A stretch of 64,000 nucleotides of DNA from Flagellatimonas centrodinii (GTDB lineage: Bacteria > Pseudomonadota > Gammaproteobacteria > Nevskiales > Nevskiaceae), in NCBI RefSeq assembly GCF_016918765.2, contig NZ_CP092104.1, forward strand, positions 930,001 to 994,000. The letters run 5' to 3'. Both the position numbers and the translations under genes were made by a program. The number at the start of each line of letters is the position of its first letter. Position 1 is the first letter of the stretch. The notes below the pieces were generated by a model. It was given only the letters and a program-made list of their open reading frames with translations. It was not told where the DNA came from and did no database searches. Positions 25,894 to 36,344 of the stretch are shown here, piece after piece.

Positions 25894-27189
25894 GTGTCGT
25901 ACCAGAAACATTGCCCTGGCTGTTTTGCCGACAAGGCCGCTGAAGCGGTCTGTCCGGCGTGCGGCTATGACGAGTCGACGCCGCGCTCGCCGCTGTTCCT
26001 GCCACACGGTCTGGTGCTGGCCAACCAGTACCGGGTCGGCAAGGTGCTGGGGCGGCCGGGCGGCTTCGGCATCACCTATCTGTGCTGGGACGTGCATCTG
26101 CAGCAGCGGATGGCGGTCAAGGAATATCTGCCGCGCGAACTCGCCACGCGGGCGGCGGACGGGGTCACCATGGTGGTCCACGGCGACACCGAACGCGCCG
26201 CCGTGCGCGCTGGCCGCGAGCAGTTTCTCGGCGAGGCCCGCATCGTCGCCCGCCTCAACCACCCCAACGTGGTGCGGGTGCGCAGCTTCTTCAATGCCAA
26301 CGACACCGCCTACCTGGTGATGGACTACTACGAGGGCCGCAGCCTCGGCGACCATCTCACCCAGGTGGAGCGGGTGATGTCGCCGGAGGCCGCCATCCGC
26401 CTGCTGCTGCCGGTGCTGGATGGCCTCGCCTATGTCCACGGCAACGATGTGGTGCACCGCGACATCAAGCCGCACAACATCTATCTGACCGCCGCCGGGG
26501 TGCCGATCCTGCTCGACTTCGGCGCCGCCCGGCAGGCCACCAACGAGCAGGTGAGCAGCCTGTCGGTGGTGGTCACCGAGGGCTACGCGCCGCTGGAGCA
26601 GTATCAGCGCCGTACCCCACAGGGCCCGTGGACCGACATCTACGGGGTGGCGGCCACGCTCTACCGCATGCTGGTGGGCGAGGCGCCGCCGATCGCCATC
26701 GACCGCATCGGCGACGACCCGCTGGCCGGCAATGGCTGGGTCGGCATCCCCGAGGGCCTGCATCCGATCCTGGCGCAGGCGCTGGCGGTGCGGCCGGAAG
26801 ATCGCCATGACAGCGCCGAGGCGCTGTCGCGCGACCTCCGCCACTGGCTGGACGGCAATCCGGAACTGGCGCGTCGGGTGCCGACCACGGCGGCCCTGCC
26901 CTATGCCAGCGCCGACCCGGAGGCACCGACGGTGACGCGGGTGGCGGCGCCGCCCTCGACCCGCGTCAGCAGCAGCTTTCGCCGCCGTGCCAGCGACCGC
27001 GAGCCGGTGGCGCCACGGCGGCGCGCCGACGACCTGACCCCGCCCGCGCCGCCGCCCGTGCCAACGCCAGCGGCCGACCCGGTGCCACCCCCGGCGAGCA
27101 CCCCGATCATGACCTGGCGGGTGCGAATCCTGATTCTGGTCGGGGTGACGCTGATCGGCTTTGCCGCCGGCTTCGCCTTCAGCCTCTGA
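25894..27189 (+). CDS. Membrane-anchored Ser/Thr protein kinase with zinc ribbon
   Basis: A 431-residue kinase from GTG 25894 (GGAAG 6 bp upstream). Residues 7-23 hold a CPGC...CPAC zinc ribbon. The kinase domain (about 50-315) has the Gly loop LGRPGGFG, VAIK-like AVKEY lysine, HRDIKPHN catalytic loop, LLDFGAA (DFG) and the GYAPLEQY activation segment typical of PknB/Stk-like bacterial kinases. A Pro/Ala/Arg-rich linker follows, ending in one membrane span (about 409-429), so the kinase domain is cytoplasmic. No extracellular sensor is present. It pairs with the divergent cyclase-FHA gene. Confidence 0.9.
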   Translation: MSYQKHCPGCFADKAAEAVCPACGYDESTPRSPLFLPHGLVLANQYRVGKVLGRPGGFGITYLCWDVHLQQRMAVKEYLPRELATRAADGVTMVVHGDTERAAVRAGREQFLGEARIVARLNHPNVVRVRSFFNANDTAYLVMDYYEGRSLGDHLTQVERVMSPEAAIRLLLPVLDGLAYVHGNDVVHRDIKPHNIYLTAAGVPILLDFGAARQATNEQVSSLSVVVTEGYAPLEQYQRRTPQGPWTDIYGVAATLYRMLVGEAPPIAIDRIGDDPLAGNGWVGIPEGLHPILAQALAVRPEDRHDSAEALSRDLRHWLDGNPELARRVPTTAALPYASADPEAPTVTRVAAPPSTRVSSSFRRRASDREPVAPRRRADDLTPPAPPPVPTPAADPVPPPASTPIMTWRVRILILVGVTLIGFAAGFAFSL

Positions 27190-27198
27190 GCCACCGCG

Positions 27199-28377
27199 CT
27201 AGCGCGCGCGCAGCGCCTCCACCACCGGCAGCCGCGCCGCCCGCAGCGCCGGCAACAGGCCGCCGACGGTGCCGATCACCAGCGCCCAGATCACCCCCAG
27301 CTGCACCAGCGCCGGGCTGACATCGAGTTGGAACACCACCTGGCTGAAGTTGCTGCCGAGGGTGTTGACGACGTTGCCGTTGAACAGCAGCACGGCGATG
27401 GCGGCGCCGAGGCTGCCACCGAGCAGGGCGAGGATCAGCGCCTCCACCAGCACCGACACCACCACCGGCCCGGCGGAAAAGCCGATGGCGCGCAGGGTGG
27501 CGATTTCCACCGCGCGCGCCGACACCGCCGAGTACATGGTGTTGAGCGCACCGAACATGGCACCGACGGCCATGATGCCGCCGACGAACACCGCCAGAAA
27601 ATCCAGCAGCTGGGTCAGCTGTTTCGACTGCTCGGCGTAGTACGCCGGTTCGCGCTGAACGTCGACGGTGAGGGTCGGGTCGGTGGTCAGCGCCGCCTTG
27701 TAGGCATCGAACGCCGTTTCGTCGGTGAGCCGCGCGGTCACCGACTGGAAGCCGTTGCGGCGGTAGGCCGACAGCACCGTCTCGGCATCGGCCAGCAGTT
27801 CCGACTCGCGGGCATCGCCATCGCTCTCGAACACCCCGACCACGGTCCAGTCGCTGTCGCGGAAGGCCACCCGGCCGCCCAGCGCCAGCCCCTGGAACTG
27901 GGCCAGGGCGGCGCGGCCGACGATCACCTCGCGCACCGCCGGCTGGAACATGCGACCGTCGATCAGCCGCACTTCCGGCCGCAACCGGTCGGCCTTGGGG
28001 CCGACGCCGCGCAGGGTGACATTGGCATCGGTGCCGTCGGCACGGGTCGGCAGGTTGACGATCACCACCGCTTCGGCCGAGGCGATGGGCTCGCCATCGT
28101 CATCGCGACGCACGCCCTCGGCCTCGATGATGGTCAGCACCTGATCGCGCGACAGCGCACTCGACAGTTCGGCATTGGAGCCGCCGCGCAGCACGATGGC
28201 GCGGTCCGGCTCGCCGGTGCCGGCCACCGTCTTCTTGAAGCCGACCGACATCGCCAGCACCGAAATCAGCACCGCCACCACGCCGGCGATGCCGATGACG
28301 ATGACCAGCGAACTGCCGGCCCGGCTGGGCAGGCCACGCAGGCTCATGGTGGTGACGGCCAGGGTCTGTTTGAACAT
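27199..28377 (-). CDS. ABC transporter permease (FtsX/MacB type), second subunit
   Basis: A 392-residue permease with one N-terminal membrane span (about 22-44), a periplasmic domain, and three C-terminal spans (about 262-285, 310-335, 360-380). It follows another permease gene with a 3-bp gap, so the exporter uses two different permeases rather than a MacB homodimer. There is no fused ATPase. Genes on the same strand supply the ATPase and, across a repeat-filled gap, the HlyD adaptor. The substrate is unknown; MacAB-like systems export peptides, lipids and toxins. Confidence 0.88.
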   Translation of the reverse strand: MFKQTLAVTTMSLRGLPSRAGSSLVIVIGIAGVVAVLISVLAMSVGFKKTVAGTGEPDRAIVLRGGSNAELSSALSRDQVLTIIEAEGVRRDDDGEPIASAEAVVIVNLPTRADGTDANVTLRGVGPKADRLRPEVRLIDGRMFQPAVREVIVGRAALAQFQGLALGGRVAFRDSDWTVVGVFESDGDARESELLADAETVLSAYRRNGFQSVTARLTDETAFDAYKAALTTDPTLTVDVQREPAYYAEQSKQLTQLLDFLAVFVGGIMAVGAMFGALNTMYSAVSARAVEIATLRAIGFSAGPVVVSVLVEALILALLGGSLGAAIAVLLFNGNVVNTLGSNFSQVVFQLDVSPALVQLGVIWALVIGTVGGLLPALRAARLPVVEALRAR

Positions 28378-28380
28378 GGC

Positions 28381-29525
28381 TCAGCGCTCCGCTAAAGCAT
28401 CGACAATGTTCAGCCGCAGCCCGCGCAGCGCCGGCGGCAGGCCGATGATCAGCGCCAGCAGCACGGCGATGCCGATGCCCGCCCCCAGCACCACCGGCGG
28501 CAGGGTGGCGGTGCCGATGTACTGCTCCAGTGCCGGGAAGGCCAGCACCGCCAGCCCCAGCCCCAGCAGCGCCGCCAGCACGCACAGCAGCAGCGCCTCG
28601 GCCAGCACCAGCGCCAGCACGCCGGCATCCTGAAAGCCCAGTGTCTTCAGCACCGCCAGCTCGGCGATACGCTCGCGGAACGCCTGCATCATGGTGTTGC
28701 CGGTGAGGAACAGCAGGGTGAAGAACACCGCGCCGATGATGCTGGTGACGATGAAGTTGATGTCGCCGAACTGCTTGATGAACGACTGCGCAAATTCCTT
28801 TTCACTCTGGGTGCGGGTCTCGTTGGGCGAGTTGGCGAACAGCGCGTCGATGGCCTGGGCCACGCTGGCGGCGCGGGTCGGGTCATCCACCCGCACCACG
28901 TACCAGCCGACGGTGCCGTTACCGTAGAACCGCGCTTCGTCGAAGTAGGCGTAGTTGAACAGCAGGCCCATCGACTGTCCCGGGTCTTGCGGCGTGGCGT
29001 AGGTGCCGACGATGTCGAAGGCCCAGGCCAGATTACTGATCTCACCCTGCGGCCAGATGGTGGACTGCAGCGGTATCCGCTCGCCCACCGTCCAGCCGAA
29101 GCGTTCCATCGCCTTTTCACCCACCAGTACCCCGGTGCGGTTCTGCTGCATCGCCTGGACGGCGGCCTCGTCAACCTCCACTTCCGGCACCGTCGCCAGG
29201 TAGCGGTCGATCTCCACCGGTGAGGCGAAGATGAAGTTCTTCGGGTCCTGGTAATACCCGCCGAACCAGGTGGCGCTGGCCACCGAGGCGACGCCGTCGA
29301 GCGCCGCGATCTGCTGCTGATAGGCGTAAGGCAGCTGCTCGGTGAGGGCGATGCGATTGGTCACCACCAGACGGTCGACATTGGCCAGGTCGACGCCCCG
29401 GCCAAAGGCGGCATTGACCCCCTGCAGCAGCCCGAACAGGAAGAAGGCGATGACGATCGACAGAAACGTGAGCACGGTGCGCGTGCGCTTGCGCCACAGC
29501 CCCGCCCACACCAGCGGCAGGAACT

Positions 29526-29529
<4 letters not shown>
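28381..29529 (-). CDS. ABC transporter permease (FtsX/MacB type), first subunit
   Basis: A 382-residue permease of FtsX/MacB layout: N-terminal span (about 17-38), periplasmic domain to ~265, then three spans (about 272-295, 305-330, 352-372) ending in the FtsX-like GLPPALRGLRLNIVDALAER tail. Its ATG overlaps the ATPase stop (ATGA). Divergent in sequence from the next permease, so the pair is not a simple duplication. It forms a heterodimeric export channel with that gene. Confidence 0.88.
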
Positions 29530-30218
<689 letters not shown>

Positions 30219-30249
30219 GCTTTCTCCTCTCCTGACGGACTTCCGGCAT

Positions 30250-30985
30250 TGTGTATTGGCGTCATAACGAAGCACCCAGTCTGTTCGTAGGAACACGACT
30301 TCGTCGACACGCTTTGGTGATTCGCGAGCATGGGTTTCGCCCTGCTGGGCGAGGCACCTTTCTTTGCTTGTGCAAAGAAACGTCCCCCAAAGAAAGCACA
30401 CCCCAAGGCGTGTCCCGGCTGTCGCCGGTGCCCTCTGCTGCTCACGTGCTCGGGGTCGGTCTGAGACGACATCCTGTCGTCGCATTCCTCAGCCGGACAT
30501 CGTGTCCGGCTGACCCCTGTGCGCGCTGCGCTGCTCGGTCCACGCCAAGGGGCCCCAGAAGCGAAAAGCGTCCCGGTCCGGTCGCTGTGGCTTTTGGTCC
30601 CGTTAGAGGGCGCCGGACGGTCTGACGAGCGCAGGGGAGAGCGGGACACGATGTCCCGCTCAGGGCCACCGCGGCAGGAGCCGCTTTGGCCCGGCCCCGA
30701 GCACGGCAGATCGGCCGGGGACCGGCGCAGCCGGCGCTCTCTCCGGGTGCCCTTTCTTTTCGTCTCTTTTCTTTGGGCACGCAAAGAAAAGGGACTCGCC
30801 CAGCAGGGCGAAACCACTGCAACCGAAATACGAGGGCGTTTCGACGAAGTACCGCCCACCTCAAAACAAATGTCATTGCGAGCCGCTGCAGGCGGCGCGG
30901 CAATCTCGTCCGGCAGGCATTGCCCTCGATCGTAAGATCGCCGCGGGGCTGCGCCCCTCGCGATGACAGGGGGCCTGGTGATCGA
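30250..30985. repeat. Composite interspersed repeat, copy A
   Basis: Fills the 802-bp gap between the ABC ATPase and the HlyD gene. Three parts: an inverted, diverged copy of module M2 (about 30330-30545), a forward M2 (30601-30815) and module M3 (30871-30974). M2 contains the CTTTGGGCAC-GCAAAGAAAA hairpin and ends in CAGCAGGGCGAAACC; M3 begins TGTCATTGCGAGCC and ends CGCGATGACAGGGGGC. The same modules recur at 38.6-39.3 and 50.0-50.4 kb. Open frames across it (Arg/Ala/Pro-rich) are not genes. Confidence 0.85.
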
Positions 30986-31020
30986 GGTGTTGGGTTGTGA
31001 CGCGAATCGCACACTGACGC

Positions 31021-32262
31021 TCACGACACCACCCGCACCACACGCCCCTCCACCAGATCCGCCGGCGGTTCCACCACCACCCGCTCACCCGGCCGCAGCC
31101 CGGTACCGACGCGGGCATCACTGCCCAGCACCTCGACATCGGCCACCGCGCGCCGCTCGACCCGTTCGTCGCGCAGCACCCACACCACCGCGCCCTCCAC
31201 CACCGCGCTGGCCGGAACCCGCACGCCCCGGGCCGGCGCGGCATCGTCGTCATCATCGGCGGCGGCGGCATCCGGCAGGAAGGCCACCCGCACGCCCATT
31301 TCCGGCAGCACCCGCGGGTCACGCGTGGTCAGGCCGATGCGCACCTTGACGGTCGCCTTGCTGCGATCGGCGGTGGGGATCACCGCAATCACCTCCGCCG
31401 GCAGGTCGAGATCGGGATAGGCGTTGAGCCGGGCGGTGACGCGCTGGCCCGGGCGCACCCGGTTGATGAAGTTCTCGTTGACGTCGACCTCGATCTCCAG
31501 CGAGTCCATGTCGACCACGGTGCCGATGCCGGTGCGGGTGCCGTCGCCACCGGCCGACAGCGGCGAGATCATTTCACCGGGCTGGGCATTCTTCACCGTC
31601 ACCACCCCGGCGAACGGCGCCCGCACCACGGTGTCGTCGAGCTGCTGCGCCTGCACCTCGACGCTGCGGCTGGCCACCGTGACCTGCTGGACAGCGCTGG
31701 CGAGCCGGGCCTTGAGGCTGTCGCGGCTGGCCTCGGCGCTGTCGAGCGCGGCCTGGCTGACCAGGCCCTTGCCGGCCAGCTCACGGTTGCGGGTCACCGT
31801 GCGTTCGGCATCCGCCAACTGCACTCGAACCTCGGTCAGCTGGGAGCGGGCCGCCTGCATCTGCGCCTCCGCCAGCGCCAGCTGCGCCTGGGCGTTGCGA
31901 TCGTCGATGCGGGCCAGCACCTCGCCCTCGGCGACGGTCTGCCCCTCCTCGATCAGCACCTCGGTGACCTTGCCGGTGACCTTCGACGACACCGTCGCCT
32001 GCCGCCGCGCCACCACATAGCCGGAGGCATCCAGCACCGAGGCGCTGGCAGCCGGCGCAGAGGCCGCGCTGCGCGCCGGCGCGACCCGCACTTCCAACAG
32101 GGCCTGCGGTCGCCACCATAACCAGGCCAGCAGCAGCAGACCCAGCACCAGCAGGCCGGCGACGAACCACAGCAGGCGACCGCCGCCGCCACCGTTGGTG
32201 GGCGCGGGGCGGTCATCACGATCCAGCTTGAGTCGGGCCAGCAGGTCGGCCTGGTTGGACAT
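31021..32262 (-). CDS. HlyD/MacA-type periplasmic adaptor
   Basis: A 413-residue membrane-fusion protein. One N-terminal span (about residues 29-48), a lipoyl/biotinyl half (about 85-115: VTGKVTEVLIEEGQTVAEGEV), a coiled-coil hairpin (about 120-195, rich in Ala/Gln/Glu), then the second lipoyl half and beta-barrel (VVRAPFAGVVTVKNAQPGEMI). Near residue 335 is a run of acidic residues (ADDDDDAAP) in an exposed loop. It is the adaptor for the two-permease ABC exporter downstream, and links it to an outer-membrane channel such as TolC, which is not in the window. Confidence 0.88.
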   Translation of the reverse strand: MSNQADLLARLKLDRDDRPAPTNGGGGGRLLWFVAGLLVLGLLLLAWLWWRPQALLEVRVAPARSAASAPAASASVLDASGYVVARRQATVSSKVTGKVTEVLIEEGQTVAEGEVLARIDDRNAQAQLALAEAQMQAARSQLTEVRVQLADAERTVTRNRELAGKGLVSQAALDSAEASRDSLKARLASAVQQVTVASRSVEVQAQQLDDTVVRAPFAGVVTVKNAQPGEMISPLSAGGDGTRTGIGTVVDMDSLEIEVDVNENFINRVRPGQRVTARLNAYPDLDLPAEVIAVIPTADRSKATVKVRIGLTTRDPRVLPEMGVRVAFLPDAAAADDDDDAAPARGVRVPASAVVEGAVVWVLRDERVERRAVADVEVLGSDARVGTGLRPGERVVVEPPADLVEGRVVRVVS

Positions 32263-32367
32263 GCGCGGGCGTCATCGTTTTTACGTTGTGGCCCATGGTA
32301 AACCGGTCGGCGCACTCCCGCGTGCAGTGCCCGCTATGCTCAGCCCCCCTCGACGACGCGCCACGGG

Positions 32368-33240
32368 ATGACGACCGACTATCACCACCTGCCCCGCTGG
32401 ACCTCCACCGCCGGCAGCGGCCCGACCCTGCGGGGGCGCCATGCCGGCGACCACGGCCCCTGGCTGCACTGGCTGTCCGGCAACGGCTTCTGCGGCGGTG
32501 TCTACTGGCCGATGCTGCGCGGGCTGGCGGCCGATCATCGCCTGTGTCTTCACGATATCGAGGGCCAGGGCGAAAGCGATGCGCCCCCGCATTTCAGCGG
32601 CAGCCGGGCGATCCTGGCGCGGGTGCCTGCGGTGATGGACAACCTCGGGCTGCCGGCATCCGGGGTGATCGGCATGGGCCACAGCTACGGCGGCGCCCTC
32701 ACCCTTCGGCTGGCTGACCGGCAGCCACAGCGGTTCCGCGCGCTGGTGCTGCTCGACCCCATCCTGCTGCCAACCCCGCATTGGCTGGGCGTGAAACTGG
32801 CGTCGGCGCTGGGCCGCAATCCGATCGCCAATGCTGCGCGCCGGCGGCGCGCCTGCTGGCCGGACCGCGCCGCCCTGCAACAGCGACTGGCCGGCCGCGG
32901 CATCTACCGCGGCTGGACCGACGACGCGTTCCACCACTTCGTCGAGCATGCCAGCCGTGACAGCGCCGAAGGCCGGGTGCTGTGTTGCCCGCCGGCGATC
33001 GAGGCGGCGGTGTTCGAGCAGCCGTTCTATCCCTGGGCGGCGGTGCGGCGGCTGGCCGTGCCGACCCTGCTGCTGTACGGCCGCGACAGCTATCCGTTCT
33101 TCCCGGCAACGATCCGCCGGGTGCGCGCGCTGGCGCCGCAGGTGCAGGTGCAGGCGATGGCCGGCGGTCATGGCTTCATGCTGGAGGACCCGGCGGCGAC
33201 GACGGCGGCCATCGCGCGGTTCCTGGCATCGCTGGACTAG
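32368..33240 (+). CDS. Alpha/beta hydrolase
   Basis: A 290-residue alpha/beta hydrolase. The nucleophile elbow GHSYGG puts the catalytic Ser at residue 106; oxyanion region GNGFCGG (38-44); a late Asp-containing stretch (YGRDSYPFF) and a His in GGHGF near the C-terminus complete the triad. No signal peptide or lid insert is clear. The sequence cannot say which ester or amide it cleaves. It is divergent from the HlyD gene and 58 bp ahead of the ECF sigma gene, which may be co-transcribed. Confidence 0.85.
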   Translation: MTTDYHHLPRWTSTAGSGPTLRGRHAGDHGPWLHWLSGNGFCGGVYWPMLRGLAADHRLCLHDIEGQGESDAPPHFSGSRAILARVPAVMDNLGLPASGVIGMGHSYGGALTLRLADRQPQRFRALVLLDPILLPTPHWLGVKLASALGRNPIANAARRRRACWPDRAALQQRLAGRGIYRGWTDDAFHHFVEHASRDSAEGRVLCCPPAIEAAVFEQPFYPWAAVRRLAVPTLLLYGRDSYPFFPATIRRVRALAPQVQVQAMAGGHGFMLEDPAATTAAIARFLASLD

Positions 33241-33298
33241 GCGGCCCGCGTCGCTGCCGGCCTGCGACCTTTTTCGCGAATCCGGCATCCAAACAGGC

Positions 33299-33868
33299 AT
33301 GAGCGCCTTCGATCTCGAGGTTTCCGACAGCGAGCTGGCCGCCGCCACCCGCGGCGAGGCCAGCGCGCAGTCGGCGATCTACCGACGCTTCGAGCGGCCG
33401 GCCTTCACGCTGGCGCGGCGCATGGTCAACGACCCGGACGGTGCCGCCGATGTGCTGCAGGATGCTTTCGTCACCGCTTTCCGCACTCTGCACCAGTTCC
33501 GCGGGGATGCCCCGTTCGGTCGCTGGCTACGACGGGTGGTGGTCACCCAGGCGCTGATGTACCTGCGGGCGCAGCGCCGCTGGCAGGACCTGTTCGTGCC
33601 GACCAACGACGTGATCGAAGCGCAGATCGGCCAGGAAGACCTGCACACCCTCGATCTCGAGCGGGTGCTGTCGACCCTGCCTGATGTGCCGCGCACGGTG
33701 CTCTGGCTCTACCACGTCGAGGGTTACACCCATGTCGAGATCGCCGCCCTCTGCGACCGCACGGTGAGCTTTTCCAAATCCCAGCTGTCGCGCGCGCATG
33801 CCCGGTTGCGACAGCAGTTCGGCGGCGCCCCGTCGGTGCCAGGAGCCTCCAGTGAATCCCATGTCTGA
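33299..33868 (+). CDS. ECF-type RNA polymerase sigma factor
   Basis: A 189-residue sigma-70 family protein with region 2 (about 20-90: IYRRFERPAFTLARRMVNDPDGAADVLQDAF, including the DVLQDAF core-binding helix) and region 4 (about 125-180: VLSTLPDVPRTVLWLYHVEGYTHVEIA). The start is ATG 33299. The next gene overlaps its end by 17 bp and looks like its anti-sigma factor. ECF factors of this type respond to envelope stress; the target promoter is unknown. Confidence 0.9.
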   Translation: MSAFDLEVSDSELAAATRGEASAQSAIYRRFERPAFTLARRMVNDPDGAADVLQDAFVTAFRTLHQFRGDAPFGRWLRRVVVTQALMYLRAQRRWQDLFVPTNDVIEAQIGQEDLHTLDLERVLSTLPDVPRTVLWLYHVEGYTHVEIAALCDRTVSFSKSQLSRAHARLRQQFGGAPSVPGASSESHV

Positions 33869-34250
33869 CCCCCTTGCCGATGCCCTGCGGGCGCTGCCCG
33901 ATTTCGATCCTCCCGCCGACGGCTGGGCGCGAGTCGATGCGCGGCTGCGGCCACGCCGTCCCGCCCGCCGCTGGGTGCCGATGCTGATGGCCGCCGGGCT
34001 GGGCGCGGTGGCGGTGATCATCGGCCTGCAGTCCGGAGTCCCGGGGCCACGCCCGGCACCGATCACCGTCGCCACCGGCGCCAACGCCGACGCCGGGACG
34101 GCCCCCGACGCCTGGGCGCTGGCCGCCGCGGCGCTGGCACTGCAGGCCACATCCGATCCCTATGCCCCGACCGATCTCGACGAGACCGCGGTTGCCGTGA
34201 CCGCCACCGCACTGTTGTCCACCCCGATAGCCGAGGAGGAATGGCTATGA
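33852..34250 (+). CDS. Probable anti-sigma factor, single membrane span
   Basis: A 132-residue protein. GTG 33852 is preferred to ATG 33861 because AGGAG lies 6 bp upstream. An N-terminal cytoplasmic part (about 1-37) is followed by one membrane span (about 39-59: WVPMLMAAGLGAVAVIIGL) and a short Ala/Thr-rich periplasmic tail. There is no His-x3-Cys-x2-Cys zinc motif, so it is not a ZAS-type anti-sigma factor. Size, topology and the overlap with the sigma gene support the call; sequence similarity alone would not. Confidence 0.6.
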   Translation: MNPMSDPLADALRALPDFDPPADGWARVDARLRPRRPARRWVPMLMAAGLGAVAVIIGLQSGVPGPRPAPITVATGANADAGTAPDAWALAAAALALQATSDPYAPTDLDETAVAVTATALLSTPIAEEEWL

Positions 34251-35119
34251 CCCGTCTGCCCCCGCCCCCCCTGTGGCTCGCCGCCGGACTGTGGCTCGGT
34301 ATCGCGCTGCCGACCGTCGCCGCCCCGCCCGCCCCGACACCGCTGCCGGCCGAGGTACGCAGCGAACTCGAAGCGGCGCGCGACGCCCTGCATCAGGCCG
34401 CGCGTCGCTATGCCGACCTGCTGGACACACACGGTCTGCCGTCACCGGGCCCGATGGGCCTGGGCGACCCGCTGCGCGGGCATCTGGGCCTGCGGCTCGG
34501 CCCGGCCGACACCCTGGCCGATGGCCAGAAGGGCCTGCGGATCATGGCGGTCGCCGAAGCCGGCGGCGCGGCACAGGCCGGGGTGACAGCCGGTGACGTC
34601 CTGCTGGCCGTGAACGGAGTCCCGGTGGGCAGCAGCACGGAGGGGGTGCCCAATCCGGCATTGCGCCCGGCCTTGGCCGACCTGACGGTGGGACAGACGG
34701 TGCCGGTGCGGGTCGCGCGGGCGGGCCAGGTGCTGGCGCTCAACATCACCACCACCGCCGCGCCACCGTCGAGCGAGCGGCGCCACCGGCGCCGGCCCGA
34801 CAGCGGCCCGCTGGCCTGGCAACTGGCGCCGATGAGTGCGGCGCTGGCACCCTACTTCGGCGGGCTCGACCACGGCGTGCTGCTGCTGAGGGTGCCCGAC
34901 GACAGCCGCTTTGCGTTGCAGCCGGGCGATGTCATCACCGCCGTCGACGGTACCGCGGTCGACAGCCCTCGCAGCCTGTTCAAGGCGGTACTGCGGGGCG
35001 AAGGCGAGACCACCACGCTGCGCCTGCAGCGTCTCGGCAGCGCGCTTGAGCTCAGCGGGCCGCGGCCGCAACGTCCACGCCTGGACAAGGCCGCCACGCC
35101 ACCGCCGGCCCCGCGCTGA
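34247..35119 (+). CDS. Exported protein with two PDZ domains
   Basis: A 290-residue exported protein (signal peptide about 1-27). The start at 34247 has GAGGAGGA upstream and overlaps the anti-sigma stop codon (ATGA). PDZ1 lies about residues 75-160 (AGVTAGDVLLAVNGVPVG) and PDZ2 about 185-265 (LQPGDVITAVDGTAVDSPRSL). There is no Ser protease or metalloprotease domain, unlike DegS or RseP. It could bind C-termini of misfolded envelope proteins and pass a signal to the anti-sigma factor; inference from context. Confidence 0.75.
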   Translation: MTRLPPPPLWLAAGLWLGIALPTVAAPPAPTPLPAEVRSELEAARDALHQAARRYADLLDTHGLPSPGPMGLGDPLRGHLGLRLGPADTLADGQKGLRIMAVAEAGGAAQAGVTAGDVLLAVNGVPVGSSTEGVPNPALRPALADLTVGQTVPVRVARAGQVLALNITTTAAPPSSERRHRRRPDSGPLAWQLAPMSAALAPYFGGLDHGVLLLRVPDDSRFALQPGDVITAVDGTAVDSPRSLFKAVLRGEGETTTLRLQRLGSALELSGPRPQRPRLDKAATPPPAPR

Positions 35120-35132
35120 CGCCGGCTCGAAC

Positions 35133-36344
35133 TCAGGTTGCGCCGAGCGGGATCCACGACACCCGCGTGCCGGCTGCCAGGTCCGGCGCGGTGATCCGCA
35201 CCAGGGCATTGGCCTCGGTGAGGTTGCTGAGCATGTGCGAGGCCTGCCGGTCCAGCGGCTGCAGTTGGGCGACCCCGGCGGCATCCACCGTCACCCGCAT
35301 GCGCATCAGCAGCTCGCGGCGGGCATCGCCGCGCACCGCCGTGCTCAGCACCCCCGCGCGCCAGGCAGGGGTCGTTGCGCCGGCGCCCTCCAGCCACGAC
35401 AGCATGCGTTCCACGTGCACCTGCAGGCCGACCATCACCGCCCCTGGGTTGCCGGGCAGGCCGATCACCGCGGCGGCACCCCGCTGTCCGAAATAGAGCG
35501 GCATGCCGGGTTTCTGGGCGACCCGCCAGAACACCTCCTCGACTCCGAGCGCTACCGCGGCAGCACGCACATGATCGTGGTCACCCACCGACACGCCACC
35601 GGTGGTGATCACCAGGTCCGCCTCGGCCAGCGCCTGCTCGAGCGCGGCGCGCGTGGCCGCCAGGGTGTCGGCGACGACGTGCAGCGGCGGGGTCTGCCCC
35701 AGGCGCTGCCGGCACCAGGCCTGCAGCAGCGGCCCGTTGGCATCGAAAATCTGCCCGGGCTGTAGCGGTTCGCCGGCGCGGGCGACCTCGTCCCCGGTGA
35801 CCAGCAGTGCCAGTCGCGGCGCCCGATGCACCTGCACCGCGCCGACACCGGCCATTGCCAGGGCGGCGATCACGCCGGGGGTCACGCGGGTGCCAGGTGC
35901 TGCCAGTGGCGTGCCGCCGGTCAATTCCTCGCCGCGCAGGCGGGTGTCGGCATGCACCGGCAAGGGCTGTCGCAACCGCACCTCGGCGTCATCACGTTCG
36001 ACGATCTCCTGGCGGGCGACGGTGTCCGCACCCGCCGGCAGCGCGCCGCCGGTAAAGATGCGCAGGGCGGTGCCCCGTTGCAGGGCGGGGACCGTTGCCG
36101 CGCCTGCCGCCACCTCGCCAACCAGCGGCAGCCGCACCGGGCTGGCCTCGGTGGCATCGACGAGATCGGCATGATGCAGCGCGTAGCCGTCGACGGCGCT
36201 CTGGGTGAACGGTGGCAGGTCGGTCTGCGCCGCCGGCGCCTCGGCGAGCACCCGCCCCAGGGCGGCCGCCAGCGGACAGGTCTGCACCGGCAATGGCGCC
36301 AGCCGCTCGGCATAGCGCTGCAACGCGGTATCCAACGAGATCAT
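35133..36344 (-). CDS. moeA: Molybdopterin molybdotransferase MoeA
   Basis: A 403-residue enzyme that inserts molybdate into adenylated molybdopterin. Family motifs: PPFTQSAVDGYAL near residue 45, VTGDEV near 185, ITTGGVSVGDHDHV near 242, and GLPGNPGAVMVGL near 298. The start at 36344 is used: its A overlaps the TGA of the upstream gene and GGGAG precedes it; the in-frame ATG at 36362 lies inside the upstream gene. Co-transcribed with moaCB and moaE. Confidence 0.92.
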   Translation of the reverse strand: MISLDTALQRYAERLAPLPVQTCPLAAALGRVLAEAPAAQTDLPPFTQSAVDGYALHHADLVDATEASPVRLPLVGEVAAGAATVPALQRGTALRIFTGGALPAGADTVARQEIVERDDAEVRLRQPLPVHADTRLRGEELTGGTPLAAPGTRVTPGVIAALAMAGVGAVQVHRAPRLALLVTGDEVARAGEPLQPGQIFDANGPLLQAWCRQRLGQTPPLHVVADTLAATRAALEQALAEADLVITTGGVSVGDHDHVRAAAVALGVEEVFWRVAQKPGMPLYFGQRGAAAVIGLPGNPGAVMVGLQVHVERMLSWLEGAGATTPAWRAGVLSTAVRGDARRELLMRMRVTVDAAGVAQLQPLDRQASHMLSNLTEANALVRITAPDLAAGTRVSWIPLGAT

